Shown: one piece after another, positions 8,266 to 17,151 of the stretch | Layout of the letters: every line of letters starts with the position of its first letter | Numbering within the stretch: position 1 is the first letter of the stretch | Origin: Blastococcus sp. TF02A-35 | GTDB taxonomy: Bacteria; Actinomycetota; Actinomycetes; Mycobacteriales; Geodermatophilaceae | NCBI RefSeq assembly: GCF_004571075.1 | Contig: NZ_SPQP01000013.1 | Location: 29,658 to 93,657 of the forward strand | Length of the DNA: 64,000 nucleotides | Direction of reading: 5' to 3' | The notes under the pieces: generated by a model | Database searches by the model: none | What the model saw: the letters and a program-made list of their open reading frames with translations, nothing else | Told to the model about the DNA's origin: nothing | Translations under genes and position numbers: made by a program

Positions 8266-8775
8266 GTGATCCTCCCGAAGGTCCGCGACCCGCGGTTCAC
8301 GACCATCCGTCGGGGCGGCAGCCTGACCGACGACGACCACCGGCTCCTCGCGCTCTGGGCAGCCGACTGCGCCGAGCACGTGCTGCACCTGTTCGAGTCG
8401 GTGCGACCTGAGGACCCGCGGCCGAGGCAGGCCATCGAGCACGCCCGTGCGTGGGTGCGCGGCGAGGTCCCGATGATGCAGGCGCGCGCAGCCGGTGGGC
8501 ACGCCATGGGAGCGGCCCGCGACCTGCGCGGAGCGGCCCGCTTCGCCGCCTACGCCGCAGGGCAGGCGGGAGCCGTGGCGCACGTGGCGGCGCACGAGCT
8601 CGGCGCAGCCGCGTACGCGATCAAGGCGGTGCGGGCAGCGGCGCCGGACGACGACGACGCCGGCCGGCGGGAGTGCCGGTGGCAGCGCGAACAGCTGCCG
8701 GAGCCGGTCGGCGAGCTGGTGCTCGACGACCAGCGGCTGCGCAACGACATCTGCTGGTACGTCTTCGACTGCTGA
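8266..8775 (+). CDS. Putative Imm5-like immunity protein
   Basis: 169 residues, mostly helical, with the LTDDDHRLLALWAADCAEHV opening and Ala-rich repeats (AARDLRGAARFAAYAAGQA), then a WQREQLPEPVGELVLDDQR tail. This pattern matches small proteins labelled as putative immunity proteins (Imm5-like) in actinobacteria. Their protective role was predicted from toxin-locus contexts; no toxin gene is next to this one. The GTG at 8266 is close behind AGGAGG (three-base spacing). It is divergent from helR and shares the RAE-bearing intergenic region. Confidence 0.7.
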   Translation: MILPKVRDPRFTTIRRGGSLTDDDHRLLALWAADCAEHVLHLFESVRPEDPRPRQAIEHARAWVRGEVPMMQARAAGGHAMGAARDLRGAARFAAYAAGQAGAVAHVAAHELGAAAYAIKAVRAAAPDDDDAGRRECRWQREQLPEPVGELVLDDQRLRNDICWYVFDC

Positions 8776-8791
8776 CCGCGGGTTCCGGTGG

Positions 8792-8865
8792 TGGGGCGGG
8801 TGGGGCTCGAACCCACGACCCAGGGATTATGAGTCCCATGCTCTGACCGGCTGAGCTACCGCCCC
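8792..8865 (-). tRNA. tRNA-Met (anticodon CAT)
   Basis: A 74-nt cloverleaf on the minus strand. The acceptor GGGGCGG pairs with CCGCCCC plus a discriminator A, with D-arm AGCTCAGCCGGTCAGAGC, anticodon loop CTCATAA and T-loop TTCGAGC. No CCA is encoded. Because it is CAT with an ACTCATAAT loop it is not the initiator; it is either elongator Met or the lysidine-modified Ile2 species, which cannot be separated by eye. Confidence 0.93.
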
Positions 8866-9021
8866 GTGCTGACAGCCTGCCAGATGCCGACGACCGTCTG
8901 CCCCCGCCGCCCGGGCCGCTGACCTGGGCGTCGTGACCGCGCTGTGACATCCGGTGCGATCGCTTGTACCGTCGCCTGCGGCCCGGACGACCCCGCCCCC
9001 GAACCCGGGGGCTCGCCCGGG

Positions 9022-9163
9022 CCCCGCCGAACCGCTCCGGCCCTCGGGCCGAGCGGACCGGGGACCCACCGTTCCACTGGGGTGAATCCCGTCTGCGCCA
9101 CCACGGGCAGACAGGTAGGGCCACGTTCCAGCCCGAACCCGTCAGCTGACTCGGTAGGCGGAG
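9022..9163 (+). ncRNA. c-di-AMP riboswitch (ydaO/yuaA type)
   Basis: The leader of the M23 peptidase carries the conserved ydaO blocks in order: CCCCGCCGAACC (5' side of P1), GGACCGGGGACCCACCG, GGGGTGAATCCC, a hairpin with GGTAGGGCCAC, then CCCGAACCCGTCAGCTGA and TCGGTAGGCGGA, whose GGCGG can close P1. This class is known upstream of actinobacterial cell-wall hydrolases and switches them off when c-di-AMP is high. The aptamer ends about 20 bases before the start codon. Confidence 0.88.
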
Positions 9164-9184
9164 CGAGGAACGGAGAACGTCGCC

Positions 9185-10375
9185 TTGGCGACCCTGCACC
9201 ACCAGTACCCCCATGCCCGCCTGCTGCGACGCTCCGCCGTCGTCACCACCCTGGTCGCTGCATCCCTCTTCACGGCCCCCACGGCCTCCGCCGCTCCCGA
9301 CGAGGGGCGGGCCGACCAGGACGTCGCCGCCCAGGTCGAGGCCATCGGGCAGAAGGTCCGCGACGCCGAGGCCAACCTGCAGCGCATGACCATCGAGGCG
9401 GAGGCCGCCAGCGGCGCCGCCATGGAGGCCCAGACGCAGCTCGCCGACGCGCAGCGGCACGCCGAGACGACGGCCGCCCAGCTCGCCGCCGTCCGCGAGG
9501 CCGTGGCGGAGGGCGAGGACGACGTCGCGGCTCTCGGCCGGCAGGCCTTCATGGGCGGCGGCGACACCCGCAGCTCCATGCAGATCGTGCTGCACGCCGG
9601 CGGGCCGGCCGAGCTGCTCCAGCAGGCCGCCACCCTCGACCTGCTCGGCGAGCAGCGTGCGGAGACCCTCGAGGACCTCGAGCGCGACGAGGCACGGGAG
9701 GAGCGTCTGGACCAGGAGGCCCGCGACGCCGTCGCCGACCGCGACGCCGCCGCCCGCGCCGCCGTCGAGACCCAGCAGGCCGCCGAGGCGCAGCTGGCGT
9801 CCGCGCAGGCGGACTTCGACGCCCTGGCTGCGGAGAAGGCGACCCTGGACCAGCAGCTGCGCGACGCCGAGATCCGGCTGCTCGCCATGCGCGGCGCCGC
9901 CGACGCCGAGGCCGCCTGGGCGCAGCTGCAGGCCGCCGAGGAGGCGGTCGGTGCGCTCACCGCTGCCGGCGGCGCCGTCCCACCGACGATCGGCCGCGTC
10001 ACCTCCTGCTACGGCAGCCGCTGGGGTGCCATGCACTACGGCGTGGACATCGCCGCGCCGATCGGCACCCCGGTCCACTCGCCCGAGCCGGGCGTCGTCC
10101 TGCAGGCCGGTCCCGCGAGCGGCTTCGGTCTCGCCGTCGCCGTCCAGCACCCCGACGGGGCCATCACGGTCTACGGCCACGTCAACCAGTTCTTCGTGCG
10201 CCCCGGCCAGGTGGTCGGCGGCGGCGAGCGGATCGCCGAGGTCGGCAACAAGGGCCAGTCCACCGGGCCGCACCTGCACTTCGAGGTGCACCGGGGCGGC
10301 CTCTACGCCGACCGCTCGAACCCGGTGCCGTGGCTGGAGCAGCGCGGCATCTCGCTCGGGGGCGGTTGCGGCTGA
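9185..10375 (+). CDS. Secreted M23 peptidoglycan endopeptidase with coiled coil
   Basis: 396 residues starting at TTG (GGAG nine bases upstream). It has a Sec signal peptide ending near ASAAPDE, a long coiled coil (about 40-250) rich in Ala/Glu/Arg, and a C-terminal LytM/M23 domain. The zinc ligands are visible: H284 and D288 (HYGVD) and H365 of the HLHFE motif (363-367), with a YGHVN strand between. It would cleave peptide cross-links in the cell wall. The active zinc set is complete, so it is probably an enzyme and not only an EnvC-like activator. Expression is probably controlled by the c-di-AMP riboswitch in its leader. Confidence 0.92.
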   Translation: MATLHHQYPHARLLRRSAVVTTLVAASLFTAPTASAAPDEGRADQDVAAQVEAIGQKVRDAEANLQRMTIEAEAASGAAMEAQTQLADAQRHAETTAAQLAAVREAVAEGEDDVAALGRQAFMGGGDTRSSMQIVLHAGGPAELLQQAATLDLLGEQRAETLEDLERDEAREERLDQEARDAVADRDAAARAAVETQQAAEAQLASAQADFDALAAEKATLDQQLRDAEIRLLAMRGAADAEAAWAQLQAAEEAVGALTAAGGAVPPTIGRVTSCYGSRWGAMHYGVDIAAPIGTPVHSPEPGVVLQAGPASGFGLAVAVQHPDGAITVYGHVNQFFVRPGQVVGGGERIAEVGNKGQSTGPHLHFEVHRGGLYADRSNPVPWLEQRGISLGGGCG

Positions 10376-10387
10376 GCCGGTGAGGCC

Positions 10388-11083
10388 GTGACGGAGGATG
10401 ACCCCGTGCGGGACGGCGGGGGGATCTGGCTGCGAGCGGCTGCGCTCTGCCTGCTCGTCGTGGCGGGCACCGTCGCGGCGCTGGTGGGGGACCTGCCGGA
10501 GCCCGCCGCGGTGCGCGCCTGGCTCGACGGCGGGGGAGCGGCCGCCTGGGCGCTGCTGGTCGGCGGGGTCGCGGTCGTGCTCCTCGCGCCGGTGCCCCGG
10601 TCGGTGGTGTCGGTGCTGGGCGGCCTCGTGCTCGGCTTCGGAGCCGGGTTCGCCGTCGCCGTCGCCGGGGGCCTCCTGGCCGCGGTCATGGCGTTCTGGC
10701 TCAGCCGGGCGCTGGGACGTCCCGCCGTCGAGCGGCTCGCCGGGCCCCGCCTGCACCGCGCCGACGAGCTGCTCAGCGAGCGCACCTTCGTCTCCGTGCT
10801 CGCCGGCCGGGTGATCCCGGTGATGCCCTTCGTGGTGATCAGCTACGGCGCCGGGCTCAGCGGCGCGCGCTTCGCTCCCTACATCGCCGCCACCGCGGTG
10901 GGCCTGCTGCCCAGCACGGTGGTGCAGGTCGGCATCGGGGCCTCGACCGGCTTCGTCGTCGACCACCTGACCGCCCTCACGGTGGTGCCGGCGGCCGCCG
11001 TCGCGCTGGTCCTCGCCGTCGCGGCCGGCTGGTGGCTGCGGCGGCGGTCGCGGCGGGTGGGGGAGGGATCCCTGCCCGGCTGA
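10388..11083 (+). CDS. TVP38/TMEM64 family membrane protein
   Basis: 231 residues with about six hydrophobic segments and the VTT-domain hallmark around APVPRSVVSVLGGLVLGFGAG followed by the LSERTFVSVLAGRVIPVMPF segment. The family (DedA-related) is linked to lipid scrambling or transport at membranes. The GTG at 10388 lies 12 bases after the peptidase stop, so the two may be co-transcribed. Confidence 0.87.
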   Translation: MTEDDPVRDGGGIWLRAAALCLLVVAGTVAALVGDLPEPAAVRAWLDGGGAAAWALLVGGVAVVLLAPVPRSVVSVLGGLVLGFGAGFAVAVAGGLLAAVMAFWLSRALGRPAVERLAGPRLHRADELLSERTFVSVLAGRVIPVMPFVVISYGAGLSGARFAPYIAATAVGLLPSTVVQVGIGASTGFVVDHLTALTVVPAAAVALVLAVAAGWWLRRRSRRVGEGSLPG

Positions 11084-11087
11084 GCGC

Positions 11088-11981
11088 TCAGCCCCGCCCG
11101 AAGAGCCGGCCGAGCACGCCTCCGGCACCGCCCATGGTGCGGGCGGCCAGCTGGAGGATCGGCCCGCCCGGGATGCCGGGCACCTTCTGCACGATCGGCG
11201 CGAGCTGCAGCAGCCCGCCGACGTCGTGGACCTTGAGCTTGCGCCGGGCGACGGCCGGTACCGGGTTGACCCGCCCCGACGCGGCCTCCAGCAGCAGGTC
11301 CGCCGCGCCCTCGACCGCCGGGCCGTCGACCGTGCCCGCGGGCACCCGCCGCACCTGCCAGCCCGAGGCGTCGGCGGTGAAGCCCCAGCCGCCGTCCGGG
11401 GTGGCGAGCGTGACCCGGCCGCTGATGCCGGTGTCGGCGGCCAGCGCCCCGGTGACGTCGGTGAGCGCCGCGAGCCCGGACTGGAGGACGTCGGCGGGCG
11501 GCGGCTCCGCGCCGCAGGACACCAGGTCCAGCCAGTGGACGGCGAGCTCGTAGGCCTGGCCCAGCACGACGCTCAGCAGCGGGATGCGGCCGACGACGGA
11601 GACGGCGGGCGCGGTGTCCAGCTCGACGGGCTCCTCGGCCAGGTACCGGGCGGTCGCCTCGCGGTTGCGGCGCAGGGCGGCGAGCACCTCCTCGCGCGAG
11701 GCGGACCGGTGCGCCGCCGTGACACGGGCGTTGACGGCGTCGGGGTCCGGCGGGGTGCCCGGCCCGCCCGAGCGGGCCGAGGCGACCAGGTCGCGCAGCG
11801 CCTGGTGGTCCTCCCAGCAGCCCAGGTGCACGCAGATCTCGTGGGCGCGCCAGCCCGGCAGCCGGGAGTCCCGGGTGAGGTCGAGCGCCTCGGCCTGGGC
11901 GATGAACCCGTCCCACGCTCCCAGCACCATCTGGGAGATCTCGTCCCGTCCGGCATCGGCCATTCCCTGGTGTCGTCCCAC
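11088..11981 (-). CDS. Maleylpyruvate isomerase-type mycothiol-dependent/DinB-like protein
   Basis: 297 residues. The N-terminal four-helix part includes LPGWRAHEICVHLGCWEDHQALRDL, which places a metal-binding His as in the DinB/MDMPI fold, and LAVHWLDLV downstream. The C-terminal part (about 180-260) is an SCP2-like beta/alpha region (RVTLATPDGGWGFTADASG). Such proteins use mycothiol, which fits an actinomycete; the substrate is unknown. A GTG start at 11981 has AGGG upstream. An ATG six codons in is the alternative. Confidence 0.8.
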   Translation of the reverse strand: MGRHQGMADAGRDEISQMVLGAWDGFIAQAEALDLTRDSRLPGWRAHEICVHLGCWEDHQALRDLVASARSGGPGTPPDPDAVNARVTAAHRSASREEVLAALRRNREATARYLAEEPVELDTAPAVSVVGRIPLLSVVLGQAYELAVHWLDLVSCGAEPPPADVLQSGLAALTDVTGALAADTGISGRVTLATPDGGWGFTADASGWQVRRVPAGTVDGPAVEGAADLLLEAASGRVNPVPAVARRKLKVHDVGGLLQLAPIVQKVPGIPGGPILQLAARTMGGAGGVLGRLFGRG

Positions 11982-12120
11982 GTCAGCGCCCTACCCGGGG
12001 CGCGCGCCGGGCAGGCATCGATCGCGGACCGCACATCCACCGCCGTCGGAGAAGCACCTCTCACCCTCCCGGGGGAGGCGGGGCGTCAAGCAGCCGGCGT
12101 CTCGCGCCGATCGCACTCAC

Positions 12121-13266
12121 GTGAGCCAGCCCCCCGTGCGAGACCGCCGAGCCAGCGGTGCGACGCCGTCCGACCAGCCGACCGACGGCTGGCTGCGGGC
12201 GGCGCTGCGCGCTGCCGGCGCGGGCCTCTTCCGGACGCTGGCCGACGACGACGACCGCGCCGCCTACTGGGTGCGCCACGTCCGCATCGGGATCGTGGTC
12301 AGCGAGGTCTCGGCCCTGGCCTTCGCGGTGTACGCCCTCTGGACCGGCGGGTCCGATGGGCTGGACCCGGCGCTCCTGGCGCTCCCCGTGCTCGTCGCGG
12401 TGACCACGCCGGGGATCCTGCTGCTCCCGCTCCGGGCGATGATGCGCGACTGGCGCGGCCCCGCCTTCTTCTACGCCTGGTCGGCGGTCGTGGCCGCGGT
12501 GGTCATCGCCGCCACCCGCATGGACGGTGGGGCGAGCAGCCCGCTGGACGCGCTGCTGTTCCTCTCCCTCACCTACACCGCCGTCGCGTACACGCCCCAG
12601 GGCGTCGTGGCGACCGGTGGCTTCACCATCGTCGGCTACCTGCTGTTCGTGGAGCTGCCCGGCTTCAGCACGGCGGGCGCCTTCTTCCTCACGATCCTGG
12701 TGGTCTTCACGATCATCAGCGCCATGGCGTCGGCCAACTCGTGGGCGGCCTACGACCGGCAGGTGCTGCTGATCCGCACCCAGGAGATGCTCGCCTCCAC
12801 CGACCCCCTCACCGGCATCCCCAACCGGCGGCTCTTCCTGGACCGCGTCTCCGGCGCGGTGGAGGCTGCGGCCTGGGGGCACCAGGCGGTCGTGCTCCTC
12901 GTCGACCTCGACGGCTTCAAGGCCGTGAACGACGCCGACGGCCACGCCGCCGGTGACGCGCTCCTCACCGCGGTGGGCGTGGCCCTGGGCGGGGCGGTCC
13001 GGGAGACTGACACCGTCGCCCGGCTCGGTGGCGACGAGTTCGGCGTCCTGGCCGACGTCACGGCCGGGTTCTCCGCCACGCTGCTCGCCGAGCGGCTCCG
13101 GGAGGCCGTCGCGGTCGCCGGCGCCCGGTACGGCGTGACGGCCAGCGTCGGTGTCGCGGAGATCGACCCGGGGGACGACGTCGAGGACCTCATGCACCGG
13201 GCCGACGTGGCGATGTACCAGGCGAAGGCCGGCGGAGGGGACCGCGTCCGCTCGCTGGACGCCTGA
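12121..13266 (+). CDS. Membrane diguanylate cyclase (GGDEF)
   Basis: 381 residues. About six transmembrane helices (50-215) precede a full GGDEF domain: STDPLTGIPNRR, the DLDGFKAVND metal/substrate loop, and G303-G-D-E-F307, with a product-inhibition I-site RETD (294-297) at the standard five-residue spacing. It should make c-di-GMP from two GTP and be feedback-inhibited. No ribosome site is clear for the GTG at 12121. It is divergent from the DinB-like gene. Confidence 0.88.
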   Translation: MSQPPVRDRRASGATPSDQPTDGWLRAALRAAGAGLFRTLADDDDRAAYWVRHVRIGIVVSEVSALAFAVYALWTGGSDGLDPALLALPVLVAVTTPGILLLPLRAMMRDWRGPAFFYAWSAVVAAVVIAATRMDGGASSPLDALLFLSLTYTAVAYTPQGVVATGGFTIVGYLLFVELPGFSTAGAFFLTILVVFTIISAMASANSWAAYDRQVLLIRTQEMLASTDPLTGIPNRRLFLDRVSGAVEAAAWGHQAVVLLVDLDGFKAVNDADGHAAGDALLTAVGVALGGAVRETDTVARLGGDEFGVLADVTAGFSATLLAERLREAVAVAGARYGVTASVGVAEIDPGDDVEDLMHRADVAMYQAKAGGGDRVRSLDA

Positions 13267-13710
13267 GCGCCTCTGGGACGCGCCGTGGTTCTGCCGCGAC
13301 GCTGGGTCACCGTTCGTGGGGGTAGCTGCGCAGGTCATCGGCGCGTCGTGCCGGGGACATCAGCGACGACTGGTGACGGAGAGTGACCTGCGTCATGGTC
13401 GGTGACGTGCGGCCCGCCACCCGGCGGCTCGTGCCCGGCCGGGCCGCTGCGGCGGTGTCCAGGAACGTCCACCCACGGGTAGACGGGGCGCGCTGAAGCG
13501 TGGTATTGGCCGTTGACCAGCGCCGAGAGGTGCCGGCGGAGATCATCGACCACTTTCGTCCCAGGAGTCGCACCCGGGCTGGCGCGATCGGGTCACCATC
13601 GTGCAAACTTGTCGCGAGAGCCCTGCTCCGCCACTGCCGAACACAGCGCGTCACCGAATCGATGGGTCCGTAGGGGAAGACGAGACCGATCGAGTCGATG
13701 GAGGTGCCCC
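13267..13710 (+). other. 444-bp intergenic region, no gene seen
   Basis: No supported open frame, tRNA or riboswitch was recognised. Base composition drops somewhat in GC toward 13500-13680. TTGACC (13513-13518) resembles a -35 box, but no convincing -10 follows at 16-18 bases. It probably holds the promoter and leader of the DUF3145 gene. Confidence 0.4.
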
Positions 13711-14211
13711 GTGCAGCGACGGTCAACCCAGGGTGTCGTCTTCGTGCACGCGTGCCCGAAGGCGCTCTGCCAGCACGTCGAGTGGGCGCTTGAGCGCGTG
13801 GTCGGCGCGCCGGTCTCCTTGTCGTGGGCTGAGCAGCCCGCGGCGCACGGTTCCTACCGTGCCGAAGTGGCCTGGACCGGTTCGCCCGGCACCGGCGCCA
13901 AGCTGGTCGCTGCGCTGCGCGCGTGGCCCATGCTGCGCTTCGAAGTGACCGAGGAAGCCAGCCACGGCAACGACGGCGAGCGCATGTCCTACGTGCCCGG
14001 CAAGGGCGTGTTCCGCGCCCCCACGAGCGCCAACGGCGACCTCGTCGTCTCCGAGCAGCAGCTGCGCCACCTGGCCGCGACCGCCGGCTCCATCGAGGCG
14101 TTCCGCCACGGGGTCGACGAGCTGCTGGGCGCTGCCTGGGACGCCGACCTCGAGGTCTACCGGCACGCCGGTGACGGCAGCCCCGTCACCTGGCTGCACC
14201 AGGTCGTCTAG
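13711..14211 (+). CDS. DUF3145 family protein
   Basis: A 166-residue actinobacterial protein with the family opening TQGVVFVHACPKALCQHVEWAL and later MSYVPGKGVFRAPTSANGD. Its function is unknown. It is a small conserved cytosolic protein regularly found beside the fab operon, as here. The GTG start has GGAGG seven bases upstream. It converges on accD across a strong hairpin. Confidence 0.9.
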   Translation: MQRRSTQGVVFVHACPKALCQHVEWALERVVGAPVSLSWAEQPAAHGSYRAEVAWTGSPGTGAKLVAALRAWPMLRFEVTEEASHGNDGERMSYVPGKGVFRAPTSANGDLVVSEQQLRHLAATAGSIEAFRHGVDELLGAAWDADLEVYRHAGDGSPVTWLHQVV

Positions 14212-14290
14212 TCGTCGGGCCTGCGCGAGCAGGTCACGATCAGGGCACGACACTCCCGGCTCGGCCGGGCAGCCGTCGTAGCCTGGAGCG

Positions 14291-14334
14291 GGCCGTCCGG
14301 GCGCCGTCGGGGAAGCGGCGCCGGGACGGCCTTT
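14291..14334. terminator. Bidirectional terminator between DUF3145 and accD
   Basis: A 16-bp stem (14291-14306 with 14316-14331) with one mismatch and a nine-base loop, followed by TTT on the plus strand. It lies in the gap between two convergent genes. Confidence 0.75.
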
Positions 14335-14362
14335 CCACGTTCCCTGGCGGGGGCCGCGCCCG

Positions 14363-15775
14363 CTACAGCGGGATGTTGCCGTGGGCGCCGCGGCCCAGCG
14401 GGGCGTCGGCCAGGGCCTGGACCAGCCGCCGCCGGGTGTGCGCCGGCTCGACCACCTCGTCGACGACGCCGATCTGCAGCGCGCGGTTCACGCCGCCCGC
14501 GATCCGCTCGTGCTCCTCGGCCAGCTGCGCGTGCAGCGCCTCGCGCTCCCCGGGCGGGGCGGCGGCCAGCTTCTTGCGGTGCAGGATGCCCACCGCTGCC
14601 TTGGCGCCCATGACCGCCACCTCGGCGCCGGGCCAGGCGAAGACCTTCGTGGCGCCGAGCGACCGCGAGTTCATCGCGATGTAGGCACCGCCGTAGGACT
14701 TGCGGGTCACCAGCGTCACCCGGGGGACCACCGCCTCGGCGAAGGCGTGCAGCAGCTTCGCGCCGCGGCGCACCACGCCGTCCCACTCCTGGCCGACGCC
14801 GGGCAGGTAGCCGGGCACGTCGACCAGCACCACGAGCGGGACGCCGAAGGCGTCGCACATGCGCACGAAGCGCGCCGCCTTCTCCGCCGAGGCGGAGTCG
14901 AGGCAGCCGCCCAGCCGGATCGGGTTGTTGGCGATCACGCCGACGGTGCGCCCGGCCAGCCGGCCGAGGGTGGTGACGACGTTCGGCGCGAAGCGCGGGT
15001 GCAGCTCCAGGCCCGGCTCGTCCAGCACCGCCGAGATCAGCGGCTTCACGTCGTAGGCGCGGTTGGTCTGCTCCGGCAGCAGCGCCCGGAGGTCCGCCTC
15101 CGGCTCGCCCGCGTCCGGGGCGAAGGTGCCCTGCGCGGCCAGCAGCTCGACGGCCAGGCGGGCGGTCTCCAGCGCGGCCGGCTCGGAGTCGGTGACCACG
15201 TGGACGACGCCGGAGCGCCGGCCGTGGGTGTCCGGGCCGCCCAGCTGCTCCTGGTCCACGACCTCGCCGGTCACCGAGCGGACGACGTCCGGGCCGGTGA
15301 CGAAGACGCGGCCGGCCGGTCCCATGATCACCAGGTCGGTGAGCGCGGGGCCGTAGGCAGCGCCGCCGGCGGCCGCGCCGAGGACCACCGAGATCTGCGG
15401 GATCCGGCCCGAGGCACGCACCATGCCGGCGAAGACCTCGCCGACGGCGTGCAGGGCGGTGACGCCCTCGGCCAGCCGGGCACCGCCGGAGTGCCAGATG
15501 CCGATGACCGGCACCCGCTCCCGCAGCGCGGTGTCGATCGCGTCGACGATGTGCCGGCAGCCGTCGACGCCCATCGCGCCGCCCATGACCGTGGCGTCGG
15601 TGCAGAAGGCGACCACCGGGCTCCCGCTGACCGTCCCGCGGGCCGCCATCACACCCGAGGTGTCCCGGGCGGCGAGGGGCTGCAGCGAGCCGGGGTCGAA
15701 GAACCGCTGGAGGCGGTCCTCGGGGTCCCGCGGGTCGGGGGCGGTCAGGGGCGGGGCGGCCGGCGCGGCGGTCAC
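14363..15775 (-). CDS. accD: Acyl-CoA carboxylase carboxyltransferase (beta) subunit
   Basis: 470 residues with the two crotonase-like halves of a biotin-dependent carboxyltransferase: GGARLAEG and GAAAGGAAYGPALTD in the N half, GVIANNP and RKSYGGAYIAMNSRSLGA in the C half. It transfers the carboxyl group from carboxybiotin to acetyl- or propionyl-CoA and here most likely supplies malonyl-CoA for FAS II. It is the last gene of the fab operon, 40 bp after fabF, as accD6 is in mycobacteria. The biotin-carrying alpha subunit is not in the window. Confidence 0.9.
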   Translation of the reverse strand: MTAAPAAPPLTAPDPRDPEDRLQRFFDPGSLQPLAARDTSGVMAARGTVSGSPVVAFCTDATVMGGAMGVDGCRHIVDAIDTALRERVPVIGIWHSGGARLAEGVTALHAVGEVFAGMVRASGRIPQISVVLGAAAGGAAYGPALTDLVIMGPAGRVFVTGPDVVRSVTGEVVDQEQLGGPDTHGRRSGVVHVVTDSEPAALETARLAVELLAAQGTFAPDAGEPEADLRALLPEQTNRAYDVKPLISAVLDEPGLELHPRFAPNVVTTLGRLAGRTVGVIANNPIRLGGCLDSASAEKAARFVRMCDAFGVPLVVLVDVPGYLPGVGQEWDGVVRRGAKLLHAFAEAVVPRVTLVTRKSYGGAYIAMNSRSLGATKVFAWPGAEVAVMGAKAAVGILHRKKLAAAPPGEREALHAQLAEEHERIAGGVNRALQIGVVDEVVEPAHTRRRLVQALADAPLGRGAHGNIPL

Positions 15776-15815
15776 GGCGTCTCCTCGGGAAGCGGGGGCG
15801 GGGGGAGGGACGGCG

Positions 15816-17057
15816 TCACGCGGTGGTGAAGACCAGCGCGATGTTGTGGCCGCCGAAGCCGAACGAGTCGTTGACCGCTGCGCGCAGCGTCGCCTTGCGG
15901 GGCTCGGACCGCACGATGTCGAGCGCCTGCACGGCGGCGTCGTCGTCCGGGTCGTCGAGGTTCGCCGTCGCGGGGACGACCTGCTCGCGCAGGGCGAGGA
16001 TCGCGAAGACCGACTCCAGTGCGCCGGCGGCGCCCAGCAGGTGGCCGGTCTGGCTCTTGGTCGCGCTGACGAGCACGTGCTCGCCGAGGGAGTTGCGGAT
16101 GGCCGAGGCCTCGGCGGTGTCGCCGACCGGGGTGGAGGTGGCGTGCGCGTTGACGTGGCCGATGTCGGAGGCCGACAGGCCGGCGTCGCGCAGCGCGGCG
16201 GTGATCGCGCGCCCGGCGCCCTCGCCCTCCGGGTGCGGGGCGACGAGGTCGTAGCCGTCGGCGGTGGCGCCGGCGCCGGCCAGGCGCGCGTGCACCCGGG
16301 CGCCGCGGGCGGCGGCGGAGTCGGCCCGCTCCAGCACGAGCGCGGCCGCGCCCTCGCCGAGCACGAAGCCGTCCCGGCCCTTGTCGAACGGGCGGGAGGC
16401 GCGCTCGGGCTCGTCGTTGCGGGTGGACATCGCGCGCATCGCGGCGAACCCGGCCATCGGCAGCGGGTGCACGCAGGCCTCCGCGCCGCCCACGAGCACG
16501 ACGTCGGCGCGGTCGAAGCGCAGCAGGTCCAGGCCCCAGCGGATGGCCTCGGCGCCCGAGGCGCAGGCGCTCACCGGGGCGTGCACGCCACCCTTGGCGC
16601 CGATCGCCAGCCCGACGGCGGCAGCGGGCCCGTTGGGCATGAGCATCGGGATGGTGAAGGGGGAGACCCGCTTGGGGCCCTTCTCCTCGAGGACGTCGTC
16701 CTGCCCGAGGAGGGTGAGCGCGCCGCCGATGCCGGTGCCGAAGACGACGGCGATCCGCTCGGGGGCCACGCCCGCGTCGGCGGCGCCGGACTCCTTCCAC
16801 GCCTGCTCGGCGGCGATGACGGCCACCTGCTGGCTGCGGTCCAGGCGGCGGGCGCGGACGCGGTCGATCTGCTCGGTGGGGTCCGACGCCAGGCGGGCGA
16901 CCAGCTGGGCCGGGAACTCCTTGACCCAGTCGTCGGTGATCCGGCTGACGCCCGAACGGCCCGCGAGCAGGGCCTCCCAGGTGCTGGCCACGTCACCGCC
17001 GAGCGGCGTGGTGGCACCCAGGCCGGTGACGACGACGTCGGAGGTGGGCGCGCTCAT
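15816..17057 (-). CDS. fabF: Beta-ketoacyl-ACP synthase II
   Basis: A 413-residue condensing enzyme that extends acyl-ACP with malonyl-ACP. The catalytic triad is visible: C165 (SACASGAEA), H305 (NAHATSTPVGD) and H339 (KSQTGHLLGAAG). The ATG at 17057 has GAGGAG eight bases upstream. It is fourth gene of the fabD-fabH-acpP-fabF-accD operon, with about 95 bp before it. Confidence 0.96.
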   Translation of the reverse strand: MSAPTSDVVVTGLGATTPLGGDVASTWEALLAGRSGVSRITDDWVKEFPAQLVARLASDPTEQIDRVRARRLDRSQQVAVIAAEQAWKESGAADAGVAPERIAVVFGTGIGGALTLLGQDDVLEEKGPKRVSPFTIPMLMPNGPAAAVGLAIGAKGGVHAPVSACASGAEAIRWGLDLLRFDRADVVLVGGAEACVHPLPMAGFAAMRAMSTRNDEPERASRPFDKGRDGFVLGEGAAALVLERADSAAARGARVHARLAGAGATADGYDLVAPHPEGEGAGRAITAALRDAGLSASDIGHVNAHATSTPVGDTAEASAIRNSLGEHVLVSATKSQTGHLLGAAGALESVFAILALREQVVPATANLDDPDDDAAVQALDIVRSEPRKATLRAAVNDSFGFGGHNIALVFTTA

Positions 17058-17151
17058 GGGATCTCCTCGTGCTGCGTGCGGGGGCGCCGCGGCCGGTGGG
17101 CCGGGCGGGTGGCGGGTCCCGCCGGCGGTCGGCCGGCGGGACCCCGGGCCG

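Noticed and set aside
8792..8865. Protein-coding frame across the tRNA-Met region
   Set aside because: The tRNA cloverleaf explains the sequence fully.
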